Shown in pieces: positions 17,667 to 28,011 of a stretch of 64,000 nt of DNA. A program made the position numbers and the translations under genes. Within the stretch, counting starts at the first letter, position 1; every line of letters starts with the position of its first letter. This stretch comes from a virus. The stretch spans positions 1 to 64,000 of IMG/VR virus record IMGVR_UViG_3300009104_001210, one strand, 5' to 3'. The notes under the pieces were generated by a model, which was not told where the DNA came from, did not search any database, and was given only the letters and a program-made list of their open reading frames with translations.

Positions 17667-19083
17667 ATCTAAAACATTTTGTCCTTTTCCTTTTATGAAC
17701 CTCAATAATAATACTGATGGTTCTATGAAGATATGTTGTGCTCAAAATGAAAACTTACATTTAAAGAAAGATGATGGTTCTACATTCAATGTAGCAACTG
17801 ATGATATAGATGAAGTTTGGAATTCAAAGCACATGAGAGATATCAGAAAGAAACTTTTGAATGGAGAGCAAATACAAGAATGTAACGTGTGTTGGAATGT
17901 AGAAAATTTAGAAAAAACATATGGTGGTCATGAAGCACCAACAAGTACAAGATTAGATAGTATTAAAAGTTATATGGAAGAAGATGGTATTTATTCGCAT
18001 ATGAAAGAGGTGATAGAAAATAATATTAAGATGATGGATGATGATGGATTTATTAAAGATACACTTAATAGTTTAGAACTTAGATTAGGAAATCATTGTA
18101 ATTTAAAGTGTACAATGTGTTGGGGATATAGTAGTAGTAGAATTAACGCTGAACGATTAGACATAGTAAAAAAGTATGGATCAAAAATGCCAGTATGGTT
18201 ATATGATATGTGGTATCCAGCCGAGTATAATATATCCAAAATCAATATGATGTGGCATGAAAATCCGCAGTTTTTAGACAACTTTAAAAAAGTAGCACCT
18301 ACATTAAAAAGATTATATGTAACGGGTGGTGAACCAAGTATAATAAAAGCTAATGATGATATGATAAATCATTTGATTGAGATAGGTAATAAAGAATGTC
18401 ATGTATCATTTACTACTAATCTTACAACTTGGAATATGAACTTGTATGATAAACTATCTTTCTTTGATAAGAGTGAAGTTCAGGTTAGTATTGATGGTTA
18501 TAAAGAATCACAAGAGTATATAAGATATGGTTCAGCTTGGGAAGATATAGAAACAAATTTTAAAAGGTTGATAGAATTACCAGATAAAGTAAGAATTCAG
18601 ATATATAATGTATTTCAGATTTATAATATGTTTGAAACATATAAATTAATGAAATGGTTAGACTCTTTGAGTTTAAAAAGGCATGTATCTTTTTGGCCTA
18701 TATTAATAGATCAACCATTACATTTAAGATCAAATATAATTCCCTGGTCTTTAAGAGATAAAGCTATGGAATTATATAGAGAATTTTATGATTATTCAAC
18801 ATATGATAATAAATACTTAGACTTACATGGTGCAGCTAATAGAATTATTTCTTATTTAGAAAGTGATTGGGAAGCGCACGGTAGTTATGGAAAATATTGT
18901 CAAGGTGTAGAACAAACAGAAGTAAATCAAAGATATATGTTTTATCAATATACAAATTTTATGGATAGGTGTAGAGATACAGATTTTTTTAAAACTTTTA
19001 TTCAATTTGAAGAATTGAGAGAAGAATATGAAAACAGTCTTGATAAAAAAATAGTAACACCTAATTGGTGGATAGATGACTGA
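17656..19083 (+). CDS. Radical SAM protein, N-terminal twitch type (copy 3)
   Basis: 475 aa with a TTG start at 17656, chosen because GGTGGAG lies seven to nine bases upstream; an ATG at 17632 would have no site. N-terminal twitch segment: TFCPFPFMNLNNNTDGSM, ICCAQ, ECNVCWN. Radical SAM core: NHCNLKCTMC (Cys148, 152, 155), VTGGEPS, and VSIDGYKESQEYIRYG, a motif typical of this family. The start overlaps the SGNH gene. Substrate unknown. Confidence 0.8.
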   Translation: MNIKSKTFCPFPFMNLNNNTDGSMKICCAQNENLHLKKDDGSTFNVATDDIDEVWNSKHMRDIRKKLLNGEQIQECNVCWNVENLEKTYGGHEAPTSTRLDSIKSYMEEDGIYSHMKEVIENNIKMMDDDGFIKDTLNSLELRLGNHCNLKCTMCWGYSSSRINAERLDIVKKYGSKMPVWLYDMWYPAEYNISKINMMWHENPQFLDNFKKVAPTLKRLYVTGGEPSIIKANDDMINHLIEIGNKECHVSFTTNLTTWNMNLYDKLSFFDKSEVQVSIDGYKESQEYIRYGSAWEDIETNFKRLIELPDKVRIQIYNVFQIYNMFETYKLMKWLDSLSLKRHVSFWPILIDQPLHLRSNIIPWSLRDKAMELYREFYDYSTYDNKYLDLHGAANRIISYLESDWEAHGSYGKYCQGVEQTEVNQRYMFYQYTNFMDRCRDTDFFKTFIQFEELREEYENSLDKKIVTPNWWIDD

Positions 19084-20110
19084 GTTATTAAAAATATTAC
19101 CAGGTGAAAATAAGTATATAAATGTAACTTGGCAAGTAAATGATTGGTGTAATTTTAGATGTTCTTATTGTAATGAGGGTAATTGGGGTGGTAACAATTT
19201 AAATAAAGATACAGATAAGTACATAGAGTTTTTAGATTCTTTGATATCAAAATATCAATCATTTGGTTATGAGTCTTTTAAATTCTTTTTTTCGGGAGGA
19301 GAACCAACATATTGGAAATCATTAATACCAATAGCAAAATTTTTACATAAAAAATGTGATAAACCATTATTAGCTATAAATACAAATTTAAGCAATCCTT
19401 TGAGTTGGTGGTTAGATAATTATTATTACTTTCAAGATGTTGTAGCTAGTTATCATATTGAATATATTAAATACAATAAGTATATTAAGAATGCTAAGTT
19501 TTTACAAGATAGAGTAAATTATTTAGCATTGAGAATTATGATGGAAGAAAGTAGGTTTCAAGAGTGTATTGATATTGGTAGAAAGATGTATAGCGACATG
19601 GATAATTGTGTTGTAGAATGGGTCCCACTACTTAAAGATTTATCAGTAGATGCAGAAATGTGGGATTATGACGAAGAATGGAAAAATGATTTTTTCAAAA
19701 AGACGGATGGTTATATGAGAAAATGGGGAAAAGTAAATGAAAGACGAAAGTTTAAACCTGCTTATAGTTTAGAGGTTTGGAGTGATGGTAAAATTAGACC
19801 TGTAAACTCTAATAGATTATCAGCAGAGAAGTTAACTAATTTTCAAGGATGGACTTGTTTTTTAAATGATGCTATTTTTATAAATACAAGGGGTGATGTT
19901 AGCGCTGGTAGTTGTGGTGTTAGTGATATATTTACTAATATAAACACATGGAAACAAGAAGATTTAGAAAATTTAGGAAATCCTGTTATTTGTCCAAAGA
20001 ATCATTGTACTTGTGGTACGGATGTAATAATACCAAAAATAAATCCAAAAGTTTATAAAGATGTAGGAGATTATAAGATTATTAAAAAGGAAAATATAAA
20101 TGCAACCTAA
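19076..20110 (+). CDS. Radical SAM protein (compact)
   Basis: 344 aa. The radical SAM core begins almost at the N-terminus: VNDWCNFRCSYC (Cys25, 29, 32), followed by FFFSGGEPTYWKSL. C-terminal Cys residues (SAGSCGVSDIF, VICPKNHCTCGTD) may bind an auxiliary cluster, SPASM/twitch-like. There is no N-terminal twitch segment, in contrast to its neighbours. ATG overlaps the upstream stop. Substrate unknown; it probably works with the flanking radical SAM enzymes on one product. Confidence 0.75.
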   Translation: MTELLKILPGENKYINVTWQVNDWCNFRCSYCNEGNWGGNNLNKDTDKYIEFLDSLISKYQSFGYESFKFFFSGGEPTYWKSLIPIAKFLHKKCDKPLLAINTNLSNPLSWWLDNYYYFQDVVASYHIEYIKYNKYIKNAKFLQDRVNYLALRIMMEESRFQECIDIGRKMYSDMDNCVVEWVPLLKDLSVDAEMWDYDEEWKNDFFKKTDGYMRKWGKVNERRKFKPAYSLEVWSDGKIRPVNSNRLSAEKLTNFQGWTCFLNDAIFINTRGDVSAGSCGVSDIFTNINTWKQEDLENLGNPVICPKNHCTCGTDVIIPKINPKVYKDVGDYKIIKKENINAT

Positions 20111-22331
20111 GATAGCAGTTTGTATGTTGCCAGCTTGGTCTTTAGAGACACCACCATTGAGTCTTGGACTGTTAGCAGGTGCTTTAAAAACAAGAGATAG
20201 AGTTGCGAAACAATTTCATATTAACTTACTATCTGCTGAATATGTAGATGAAGAAGCTAGAGAAGAATTATGGGCACCTACGGGTCACTTCTTTTGGACT
20301 AATGATCATTCATTCAATGATAAAATTCTTCCTACTTATAAAGAATATTGGGATAGTTTGATAGATGAACTTAAAGATTATGATATAGTTACTTTTACAA
20401 CATATTTTTCTAATATAGTTGTTACTGATTATTTTGCTGAAAGATTATATAAGGCTAATCCAAAACTTCATATTTTTTATGGTGGACCATATTGTTGGAA
20501 TGCACCTAAAGGTGGACTTTGTATATCATCACCCGATGGTGAACCCGATAGGTATTGGATAAAATTATCATGTGATAATGAAGGAGAAATTGTTATTAAT
20601 GATTTGGTAGATTGTTATGAGAAAGGTATTAGTTATGAAACTGTAAAAGGAATATGGACATTTGGTTCAACTTCTAAAGATAGACATAAATTTACAGGTA
20701 TGAGAATACCAGAAAAAGAGTTAGATACAATACCAACGCCTATTTGGGATGGTGTAGATTTGGAAATTTACGCTAAACATCACTATTCAGGACATGCACA
20801 TTTACCATTACAAGGTTCACGTGGTTGTACTTATAAATGTACATTTTGTTCAGAGACAAGAATTTTTAGATTTAAGAAAGGTAGAAAGATTAAAGAAGAA
20901 ATTTTAGAACAAACAAGAAAATATGGAATTACTCATTTCTCATTTGTGGATTCTCTTGTTAATGGTTCTATGCCACAATTTAAAATATTAGTAAATGAAT
21001 TAGCAGAAGAGGTTGAAAAAGATCCAAAATTGAAAGATTTAAGTCTTGGTGGATATGCAAGAACCCATAAAGAAATGGATAGTAAATTGATGAGAAAGGC
21101 TGCTAAAGCAGGATTTAAATGGTTATCTATTGGAGTGGAAAGTGGAACGCCTAAAATACTTGAGGTTATAGAGAAAAGACAAACAGTTGAGGGAATCGAA
21201 CAATTGTGGAAAGCTTGTTGGAGACACGGAATACGTATGGATGCTAATTGGATATCAGGCTATCCAAGAGAAAATCATATTGATTGGATAATGAGTTTAC
21301 ATTTTTTATATAAGAATAAACATTATATACCCGTAGTAGCAGCAAATCAGTTTCCTGCAGGAGTAACTCCAGGTACAGCACTTGATCAATATAGAGATGT
21401 ATTTAATATTTCACCATTAGGAAATATATTTTATGATTGGATTAGTAATGATGTAAAAAATACTTATGTTAATAGATTTTTAAGAGTGAAGTTATGTCAT
21501 ATGTTTTTAGAAATATGGAAAATTTACTATTCGGGATTTTGGACTGTAAGAGAGAATATTAAACACATAAAATTTAAAGATCCTAAATCAATGTTTAATA
21601 AAGAACAGTATCAAGAATGGGATCAAAGAGCAAATGGAACATTTTGGCAACAGAGACATAATTGGCATGGAAATAGAGAACAATTTAAGATTAGAAACTT
21701 AAATTATAATGTACCATATTTAGAATTTGCTAATAAAGCTGATACAGGAGAATACGATGCTTCAGTTAGTATTGAAGATACTATAAAAATACAAACAAGA
21801 AACGAAATAAGAGTTTGGTGTTGGCTAATGTATCAGATAGCCGGACCATTTGATATTGAAGTGGAGTTTGATGAAGATTATAGTGAACGAAATATAGATG
21901 GTGCTAGAATGATTAGTAAATTTAAATTTCAATCAGAAATGGATGGTAGTTATAGATTATCAATAGATAATAAATTGACAATAGATAAAAGAGCAAAAAG
22001 AACTATTCATATACAATTACCTATAGAATTAAAACATAGTGATAAAGAAATGTGGAAAAAAAGAAAAAAACAAATAGCGAGAAGATTTCATGAAGATGAA
22101 GAACCTTTACATATAGGTGATCATTTAAAAATTAATAAGGATGGTACTATGGTAACTTTTTATGATATTAGTTTTCATGATAAGTATCACGATGTTGGAA
22201 ATATGAATGATGAGTATGAAGACGAAGATTATTTTCGGAAAAAATATGGAGTACCAAATTATCTTGATGCATTAGATATAGAAAAATATAAACTTAATTT
22301 AAAAAGAACTTTTATGACAGGAAAACATTAA
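20100..22331 (+). CDS. B12-binding-type radical SAM protein with long C-terminal extension
   Basis: 743 aa. The N-terminal 200 residues have the layout of a cobalamin-binding-like domain (MLPAWSLETPPLSLGLLAGAL, DIVTFTTYFSNIV, HIFYGGPYCW). The radical SAM core has GSRGCTYKCTFC (Cys243, 247, 250), IGVESGTPKIL and ISGYPRENH. From about residue 530 a 200-residue, charged, beta-rich extension follows (EIRVWCWLMYQIAGPFDIEV, then YRLSIDNKLTIDKRAKR); I cannot assign it. Class B enzymes often methylate unactivated carbons. RBS AAGGAAAA before ATG 20100. Confidence 0.78.
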   Translation: MQPKIAVCMLPAWSLETPPLSLGLLAGALKTRDRVAKQFHINLLSAEYVDEEAREELWAPTGHFFWTNDHSFNDKILPTYKEYWDSLIDELKDYDIVTFTTYFSNIVVTDYFAERLYKANPKLHIFYGGPYCWNAPKGGLCISSPDGEPDRYWIKLSCDNEGEIVINDLVDCYEKGISYETVKGIWTFGSTSKDRHKFTGMRIPEKELDTIPTPIWDGVDLEIYAKHHYSGHAHLPLQGSRGCTYKCTFCSETRIFRFKKGRKIKEEILEQTRKYGITHFSFVDSLVNGSMPQFKILVNELAEEVEKDPKLKDLSLGGYARTHKEMDSKLMRKAAKAGFKWLSIGVESGTPKILEVIEKRQTVEGIEQLWKACWRHGIRMDANWISGYPRENHIDWIMSLHFLYKNKHYIPVVAANQFPAGVTPGTALDQYRDVFNISPLGNIFYDWISNDVKNTYVNRFLRVKLCHMFLEIWKIYYSGFWTVRENIKHIKFKDPKSMFNKEQYQEWDQRANGTFWQQRHNWHGNREQFKIRNLNYNVPYLEFANKADTGEYDASVSIEDTIKIQTRNEIRVWCWLMYQIAGPFDIEVEFDEDYSERNIDGARMISKFKFQSEMDGSYRLSIDNKLTIDKRAKRTIHIQLPIELKHSDKEMWKKRKKQIARRFHEDEEPLHIGDHLKINKDGTMVTFYDISFHDKYHDVGNMNDEYEDEDYFRKKYGVPNYLDALDIEKYKLNLKRTFMTGKH

Positions 22332-23599
22332 TGGAAGATTTAAAATATTTTTGTTCACATCTTTTCACTTCTTTAAGTTTTGATCAAAGAGGTCGAGTTA
22401 GGGTATGTTGTAATAATTATGAAATACCAAAAGATGAGAATGGGAAACCAATATTAGTTACAGACGAAGATTTTAGTATGAAAAAAGCTTTTGCGAGTGA
22501 TGTTCATATGAGAATTAGAAAAAATATATTAGCAAATAAACAAGATCCTGGTTGTATTAGATGTTGGCAAACAGAAGATAATGGAGCAGAGAGTTATAGA
22601 ACTATTTGGAATAATACTTTAGCAAGTGGGTTTTATAAAGATATAATGCTAGAGTCTGTAAATTCAGATGGTTACATTGATAATCCATATGTTACTTTTT
22701 TAGATTTTACTCTTGGTAATAAGTGTAATTTAATATGTAGAATGTGTAATGTAGATAATTCACATATATGGGAAAAAGAATCTAAATTACTTTATCCAAA
22801 TCAAGAATTAAATATACCTGAATCTACCGTATCTGTAAATGAAGATTTTTTAAGTGATGAATTTTTTGCAACTAATTTAACGCATTTAAAGCAAGTTAAT
22901 TTTCTTGGTGGTGAACCATTAATTATACAAGAACATATTGATTTTTTGAAACAATGTATTAAATTTGATATAAGTCAAAATATAGTATTATTTTATACAA
23001 CAAATTTAACAACAGTAAAAGATGAGTTATTTGATTTGTGGGAAGAATTTAGACACATTTATCTTGGTGTGAGTATAGATGGTTATAAAGAAGTAGATGA
23101 TTATATTAGATACCCATCTAAGTGGGCAAAGTTAGAAAAGAATATAAAGAAAGTTTCTAAATGGAAAAAAGATCTTAGTATGGACTTACAGATTCACGCA
23201 ACATTTCAAGTATTAAATGTTTTAAACTATGATAAGTTGTTAGAGTGGGTATATTCATTGGGTGATTTAGGTTTTTGGAGAATACCATTTGCTAATTGGG
23301 TAACATATCCTTCTTGGTATGATTGTAGAATATTACCTGATGATTTAAAAGATATTGCTGTAGAGAGAGTAAATAAATTTCTTGATAGTAAAAAAGATGT
23401 TAAGTGGGATGTAGGTGAAGAACAATGGTTAGGTATTTTGAAAAGTAATTTAGTAACTTTAAAAGATGAGTTACCTGAAACAGAACAATATGATGCTATT
23501 GCTAGATTTAAAATTTATACAAAAAAATTGGATATGAATAGAAAACAACATATAAGTAATTATATTCCTGAATTAGAGTATTTTGTTTATGAGTCTTAA
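22331..23599 (+). CDS. Radical SAM protein, N-terminal twitch type (copy 4)
   Basis: 422 aa, TAATG overlap with the previous gene. Twitch segment: YFCSHLFTSLSFDQRGRV, RVCCNN, GCIRCWQTED. Core: NKCNLICRMC (Cys132, 136, 139), NFLGGEPLIIQEH, FYTTNLTT and VSIDGYKEVDDYIRYP. The latter closely matches copy 3 (17656), so the two are probably a duplicated pair with different partners. Substrate unknown. Confidence 0.82.
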   Translation: MEDLKYFCSHLFTSLSFDQRGRVRVCCNNYEIPKDENGKPILVTDEDFSMKKAFASDVHMRIRKNILANKQDPGCIRCWQTEDNGAESYRTIWNNTLASGFYKDIMLESVNSDGYIDNPYVTFLDFTLGNKCNLICRMCNVDNSHIWEKESKLLYPNQELNIPESTVSVNEDFLSDEFFATNLTHLKQVNFLGGEPLIIQEHIDFLKQCIKFDISQNIVLFYTTNLTTVKDELFDLWEEFRHIYLGVSIDGYKEVDDYIRYPSKWAKLEKNIKKVSKWKKDLSMDLQIHATFQVLNVLNYDKLLEWVYSLGDLGFWRIPFANWVTYPSWYDCRILPDDLKDIAVERVNKFLDSKKDVKWDVGEEQWLGILKSNLVTLKDELPETEQYDAIARFKIYTKKLDMNRKQHISNYIPELEYFVYES

Positions 23600-25154
23600 T
23601 ATATATTTTGGTTGGGATTATTATAACTATTCTCAAAAATCTGAAGTTAAAAATATAATTGAAAAAAAGTTTACAGATTGTAGACCAAAAAATGTTTGGC
23701 CAAATGATGCAGATACGTTGCCATTATTTGATGACAGTTATGATATTCCAAATGGTTGGCATAACTTATATTCTGTAATACGATATTTTTATAATCAAAA
23801 TTATGAAATTCATGACAGAGATACAAGTGATTTAATAAAAGAAGATATACCTTTTATTTATGTAATTGGAACAAAATCTGGACCATTTACTTGGTCAGAA
23901 GATAGAGCTAAATTATTTCTTAATATAAAACAGCACACTAAAGATTATATTAAAAAAGGTAAAGTATTATTGGTTGTTGATATGTCCGATGAAGGATTTC
24001 CAATGAAATCTACAGAAGAAATGACAGTTTCAGAAGCAGGTTATTATGAACATATAGGAGAGGAAGTTTATAAAAAAGCATTACAAGAAGATTTTCCATT
24101 AGAAAATATAGTTTATTTAACTTCAAATTATAAAATTGCTAAAAAGTATAAATCAATTAAACAAATGGTATTACCCTGGACAGAACTTATTATGAAAAAT
24201 AGTTCCCCAAATCCAATTCCAAAATTAAATCAATATCATTTAAGTACTATAGATACATGGAATGGTTATGGAACTGATATTGCAGATTTGGGAGACATAA
24301 CTTTAGATGATTGGGCAGAAAAAAGATTTGAAAAGGTTTTCAATTATAAAAAAGATAATTTATCTGATATGAAAAGTTTTTTATGTCTTTGTAAATTAGT
24401 AAAAGATTGGAGATTATTTCATTCATTAGGATTAAACTATTATGGATTGCATGAAAAAGGTTTAACTTCATTAATATTGTCAAGAGAAAAATTGATTTTA
24501 TCACCTTATATGTTAGGAAAAGTTGAAAATAAAAAAGAAATGTTAGATTATGAGTTTAATACTAGTTTAATAGAAGATGATTTATTAGATGAATATATAG
24601 AAACTGTAATATTACAATGTAGTTTATTTGGAAAGAAAACTTCATTAAAAAAGGTTAAAACTAAAAATAACATTAAGAATTTATTTGAGAAGTTACCTTT
24701 ATATATTGATAGAAAATCTTTTGATGATGTGAATGGATTTACTGCTTGGGATGAAAGTTTTTATAATGACACTTTCTTTTCTTATACATATAACACTTTT
24801 GCTACAAGTAATAAGACTATATATTTAACAGAAAAAATTTGGAAGGATATAATGTGTTTTCATCCAACAATTTTAGTTTCAAATCCAGGATCACTTAAAC
24901 AGTTAAGAAAGTTAGGATATAAAACACACTCACCTTTTATAGATGAACGATATGATAATTTAGCAGATTTTGATTTGAGGTCAGAAGCACTGTTTTTAGA
25001 AATGAATAAATTGTGTAAGATGAGTAAGAAAGAACTTTTAACTTGGTATGAAAAACAATCAGATATATTATTGTTTAATTTTAAGCATTTTGTTAAATCA
25101 AATCCTTCAAAAAAGACAGTTGATGATATAGTAACGTTATATAAAATATTATGA
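23589..25154 (+). CDS. Unassigned GT-B-like family, subgroup B (copy 1)
   Basis: 521 aa from ATG 23589; a TTG at 23583 lies further inside the upstream gene. The N-terminus (YFGWDYYNYSQ) is nearly identical to that of the next gene, showing tandem duplication. Family features: SFLCLCKLVKDWR, DTFFSYTYNT, YLTEKIWKDIMCFHPTI (His425), then LRKLGYKTHSPFIDERYD and a helix ending in FNFKHF. Subgroup B differs from subgroup A (9579, 10604, 31580) by FHP in place of HGHP and SPxIDE in place of FPExFDE. Glycosyltransferase-like; specificity unknown. Confidence 0.58.
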   Translation: MSLNIYFGWDYYNYSQKSEVKNIIEKKFTDCRPKNVWPNDADTLPLFDDSYDIPNGWHNLYSVIRYFYNQNYEIHDRDTSDLIKEDIPFIYVIGTKSGPFTWSEDRAKLFLNIKQHTKDYIKKGKVLLVVDMSDEGFPMKSTEEMTVSEAGYYEHIGEEVYKKALQEDFPLENIVYLTSNYKIAKKYKSIKQMVLPWTELIMKNSSPNPIPKLNQYHLSTIDTWNGYGTDIADLGDITLDDWAEKRFEKVFNYKKDNLSDMKSFLCLCKLVKDWRLFHSLGLNYYGLHEKGLTSLILSREKLILSPYMLGKVENKKEMLDYEFNTSLIEDDLLDEYIETVILQCSLFGKKTSLKKVKTKNNIKNLFEKLPLYIDRKSFDDVNGFTAWDESFYNDTFFSYTYNTFATSNKTIYLTEKIWKDIMCFHPTILVSNPGSLKQLRKLGYKTHSPFIDERYDNLADFDLRSEALFLEMNKLCKMSKKELLTWYEKQSDILLFNFKHFVKSNPSKKTVDDIVTLYKIL

Positions 25155-26701
25155 AGAAAATTAAACTTGGTTGGGATTATTATAATTATTCTCAACAACC
25201 AGAGATAAAAGAGATTATAAGTAAGAATTTTCAAGGATTTAGTCCTGATGGAACTTACCCAAATGATTCAGATACACTTCCACTATTTGATTCAAATTAT
25301 CAACCGACAAATGCTTGGCACAATCTTGTCAATATTTTATGGAGACATTTACCTGAAAGAAATGAATTAATACATAAAGATACTGTAGATTTTATAAAAG
25401 ACGATGAATCTTTTATTTATTTAATAGCCACTAATGGGGGACCAAAAGATTGGTGTGGTGGTGATACAGAAAGAAATACTTTATTTCATAATATAAAAGA
25501 ACATACAAAAGAACATATTAGAAAAGGTAAAGTACTTGTTACTATTGATTTATCATTTGAGGGATTTCCAATGGATGGAACTGATAGATTGAGTACAATA
25601 GATATGGGAGACCACCCACATATAGCAGAACAACTACATAGTAGAGCAGAAATAGAAAAGTTTCCAATTGAAAATATTGTTTTTTTAAGTGCTAATCATA
25701 AAGATCCTGAAAATTATAAAAAGTGGTGTGAAAAAAATAATAAAACACCTGTTAATTGGATTTTACTTGATTGGTGTGAGAGAGCCATTTCTTCCGACTA
25801 TGAACATTTAGAAGATACATTTGAAGACAATTTCAATTATAAAAAAGATAATATAGATAAATTAAAACACTATCTTTGTTTAATGAGAAGATGGAAGATG
25901 CCAAGAGTGTTTCATCATATGGCATTAAATTATTTTGATTTATTAGATAAAGGGTCTGTTTCAGGTATATTGTCAAGATGGGATTTGTGGAGTATCTTTC
26001 CAGATGTAGATAGAACAAAACTTGAAATGGCACACGAAGGTGAGGTAACTTTTAGTGATTGTGCAACTTCAGATGATTATGATTTTAATAAAAATTTAAG
26101 ACATAGTTCATTGTTAAACGTTGCTACAGATGAGTTTAAAACAAGATTAAGATCTGATCTTACATCATTGGGTAATAATAAATATTTGTGGCAAGTTCGT
26201 AGTTCTGAAAACATTAAAAGTTTTTTAAAGAAACTTCCATTGGTAGTAGATAGAAAAACTTTTGATACTTTAGATTCATTTCATCATTGGGATAGTAAAA
26301 TATATAAAGATACTGTTTTTTCTTATATATATGAAACTTGGTGTTTATCTACAAATATGGTTTTTTATTCAGAAAAGATTTATAAAGCTATTTTAAATTT
26401 TCATCCAATATTGGCTTGGGCTAATCCACAAACAATGGAGTTTTTAAGAAAAAATGGATATAAGACATTTTCTCCCTGGATAAATGAAGATTATGACAAT
26501 CAAGTTGATCCTGATGTTAGAAGTGTATTTTTATTAAAAGAAATGCAAAGGTTATGTGATATGCCAATTAATAAATTATTAGATTGGTATGGAGAACAAT
26601 CAGATATATTGATTCATAATTATAATCATTTTATGAATAACACACATCTTGAGAATAGTGGTGCAGAATTTTTAAAGGTTTATGATAAAGTAGTTAAATG
26701 A
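25151..26701 (+). CDS. Unassigned GT-B-like family, subgroup B (copy 2)
   Basis: 516 aa, ATGA overlap. Tandem paralogue of the gene at 23589: LGWDYYNYSQQPEI, DSDTLPLFD and AWHNL recur near the N-terminus. Family C-terminal half: HYLCLMRRWKMPR, TVFSYIYETWCLS, YSEKIYKAILNFHPIL (His418), LRKNGYKTFSPWINEDYD and IHNYNHF. Both copies also share SDTLPLF and VxxDxSxEGFPM segments in the first half, which subgroup A lacks. Probably a glycosyltransferase. Confidence 0.58.
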   Translation: MKKIKLGWDYYNYSQQPEIKEIISKNFQGFSPDGTYPNDSDTLPLFDSNYQPTNAWHNLVNILWRHLPERNELIHKDTVDFIKDDESFIYLIATNGGPKDWCGGDTERNTLFHNIKEHTKEHIRKGKVLVTIDLSFEGFPMDGTDRLSTIDMGDHPHIAEQLHSRAEIEKFPIENIVFLSANHKDPENYKKWCEKNNKTPVNWILLDWCERAISSDYEHLEDTFEDNFNYKKDNIDKLKHYLCLMRRWKMPRVFHHMALNYFDLLDKGSVSGILSRWDLWSIFPDVDRTKLEMAHEGEVTFSDCATSDDYDFNKNLRHSSLLNVATDEFKTRLRSDLTSLGNNKYLWQVRSSENIKSFLKKLPLVVDRKTFDTLDSFHHWDSKIYKDTVFSYIYETWCLSTNMVFYSEKIYKAILNFHPILAWANPQTMEFLRKNGYKTFSPWINEDYDNQVDPDVRSVFLLKEMQRLCDMPINKLLDWYGEQSDILIHNYNHFMNNTHLENSGAEFLKVYDKVVK

Positions 26702-27978
26702 AACAATTAAGATTATATTACGATTGCTTAACAGAAGATATAATTTGGAATGACAACCAAGAAGAAATAAATTTAATTCCAAATTGTATGCCAAATGATA
26801 AAGGATTCACATTTAGCCATTTTGGTTTTTTGATAACAAGAGCTACGGGTGAAGAAAATTGGAAAGAATATAAGAATAAATTTGAAATAACATTAACTAA
26901 TGATAGAAGTCAGAAATATGTTTATGTAGTAGAACCACAAGGTATAAGTACTTTGTTATTTGAATCTTTACCAACACTTATTGATAAAAATGTATTTAAA
27001 GATATTCAAAATGGTAGAGCTACATTGTGTATGTGTTATATACAAGAGGGAGATCATTATAAAGAGTTTTATGATGATGTTGATAAGTTTTGTAGTGATA
27101 ATTCTATATCTTCAGAGAATTTTATGTTTGTAACTAACAATCCAAATATAAAACAAACAGATAATATTTTTAGTATAGATTATTATTATAACCACGTATC
27201 TACGGTTTATCAAAATGATTATAGATATGCAAAAGATGATTGTAGAATTAATAAATTAGAAAATCTTGATTATGATAAAATAAGAGATAACTATTTTTTA
27301 TGTTTTAATAGATCACCAAAGTTGCATAGAACTATACTAATATCATTTTTATTGAAAGAAAACTTGTTAGATAAAGGATTGATTAGTTTAGGACCTATGG
27401 ATAAGATAAATACAGAAGAGGGGAGCAATTGGCAAGAAAGTTCAAGAAATTGGAGAACGCCAATATATTCTGAATTAAAAAAAGAAATTATGCCATATTG
27501 GGAAAAAGTAAAAGAAATGTCGCCAATGACAGTTGATCTTTCAAGTGAAGTGATGATTGATGGTTATATATCTTCTTGGATAGGAATAGATCCTACAATA
27601 TATAATCAATCTTATTTTTCTTTAGTTACCTCTACAAGTTTTGATACTCCCTGGTTTCATCCCGATGAAAAGTTTTGGAAACCACTTGGTCAGTTTCATC
27701 CGTTTATTTGGATTGGTCCACCAAATTCATTAGATAATTTAAGAAAATTAGGGTTTAAATCATTTTCTCCCTGGATTGATGAGTCATATGATAAGGAAGA
27801 AGATTGTGAAAAACGAATGTTGATGATAGTGAATGAGATAAAAAGATTATGTGATATGAATTATAATGAGATTCATAGGTGGTATTTAAGTATGAAACTC
27901 GTATTACTTCATAATTGGGAGCGAATATTGTATTATAATCCAAATCCTTTTTTAAAAATGTACACTAAGTTATTATGA
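26698..27978 (+). CDS. Unassigned GT-B-like family, subgroup B (copy 3)
   Basis: 426 aa, ATGA overlap. A shorter member of the family: YFLCFNRSPKLHR, YFSLVTSTSFDTPWFHPDE, EKFWKPLGQFHPFI (His334), then LRKLGFKSFSPWIDESYD and LLHNWERIL. The N-terminal GWDYYNYSQ block of the two upstream copies is absent. It is the last gene before the only sizeable gap of the block. Function inferred as glycosyl transfer. Confidence 0.58.
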   Translation: MKQLRLYYDCLTEDIIWNDNQEEINLIPNCMPNDKGFTFSHFGFLITRATGEENWKEYKNKFEITLTNDRSQKYVYVVEPQGISTLLFESLPTLIDKNVFKDIQNGRATLCMCYIQEGDHYKEFYDDVDKFCSDNSISSENFMFVTNNPNIKQTDNIFSIDYYYNHVSTVYQNDYRYAKDDCRINKLENLDYDKIRDNYFLCFNRSPKLHRTILISFLLKENLLDKGLISLGPMDKINTEEGSNWQESSRNWRTPIYSELKKEIMPYWEKVKEMSPMTVDLSSEVMIDGYISSWIGIDPTIYNQSYFSLVTSTSFDTPWFHPDEKFWKPLGQFHPFIWIGPPNSLDNLRKLGFKSFSPWIDESYDKEEDCEKRMLMIVNEIKRLCDMNYNEIHRWYLSMKLVLLHNWERILYYNPNPFLKMYTKLL

Positions 27979-27998
27979 TGTTTTATTAATGAGTATGA

Positions 27999-28011
27999 TA
28001 TTTATATATGA
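27999..28011 (+). promoter_or_regulatory. Promoter-like motif TATTTATA-N2-TGA
   Basis: TATTTATA at 27999-28006, TA, then TGA at 28009-28011. The 13 bases are identical to those at 60577. It is 117 bases upstream of the start at 28128, leaving room for a structured leader. It would drive the second half of the accessory block (28128 to 51207). Inferred from recurrence. Confidence 0.45.
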
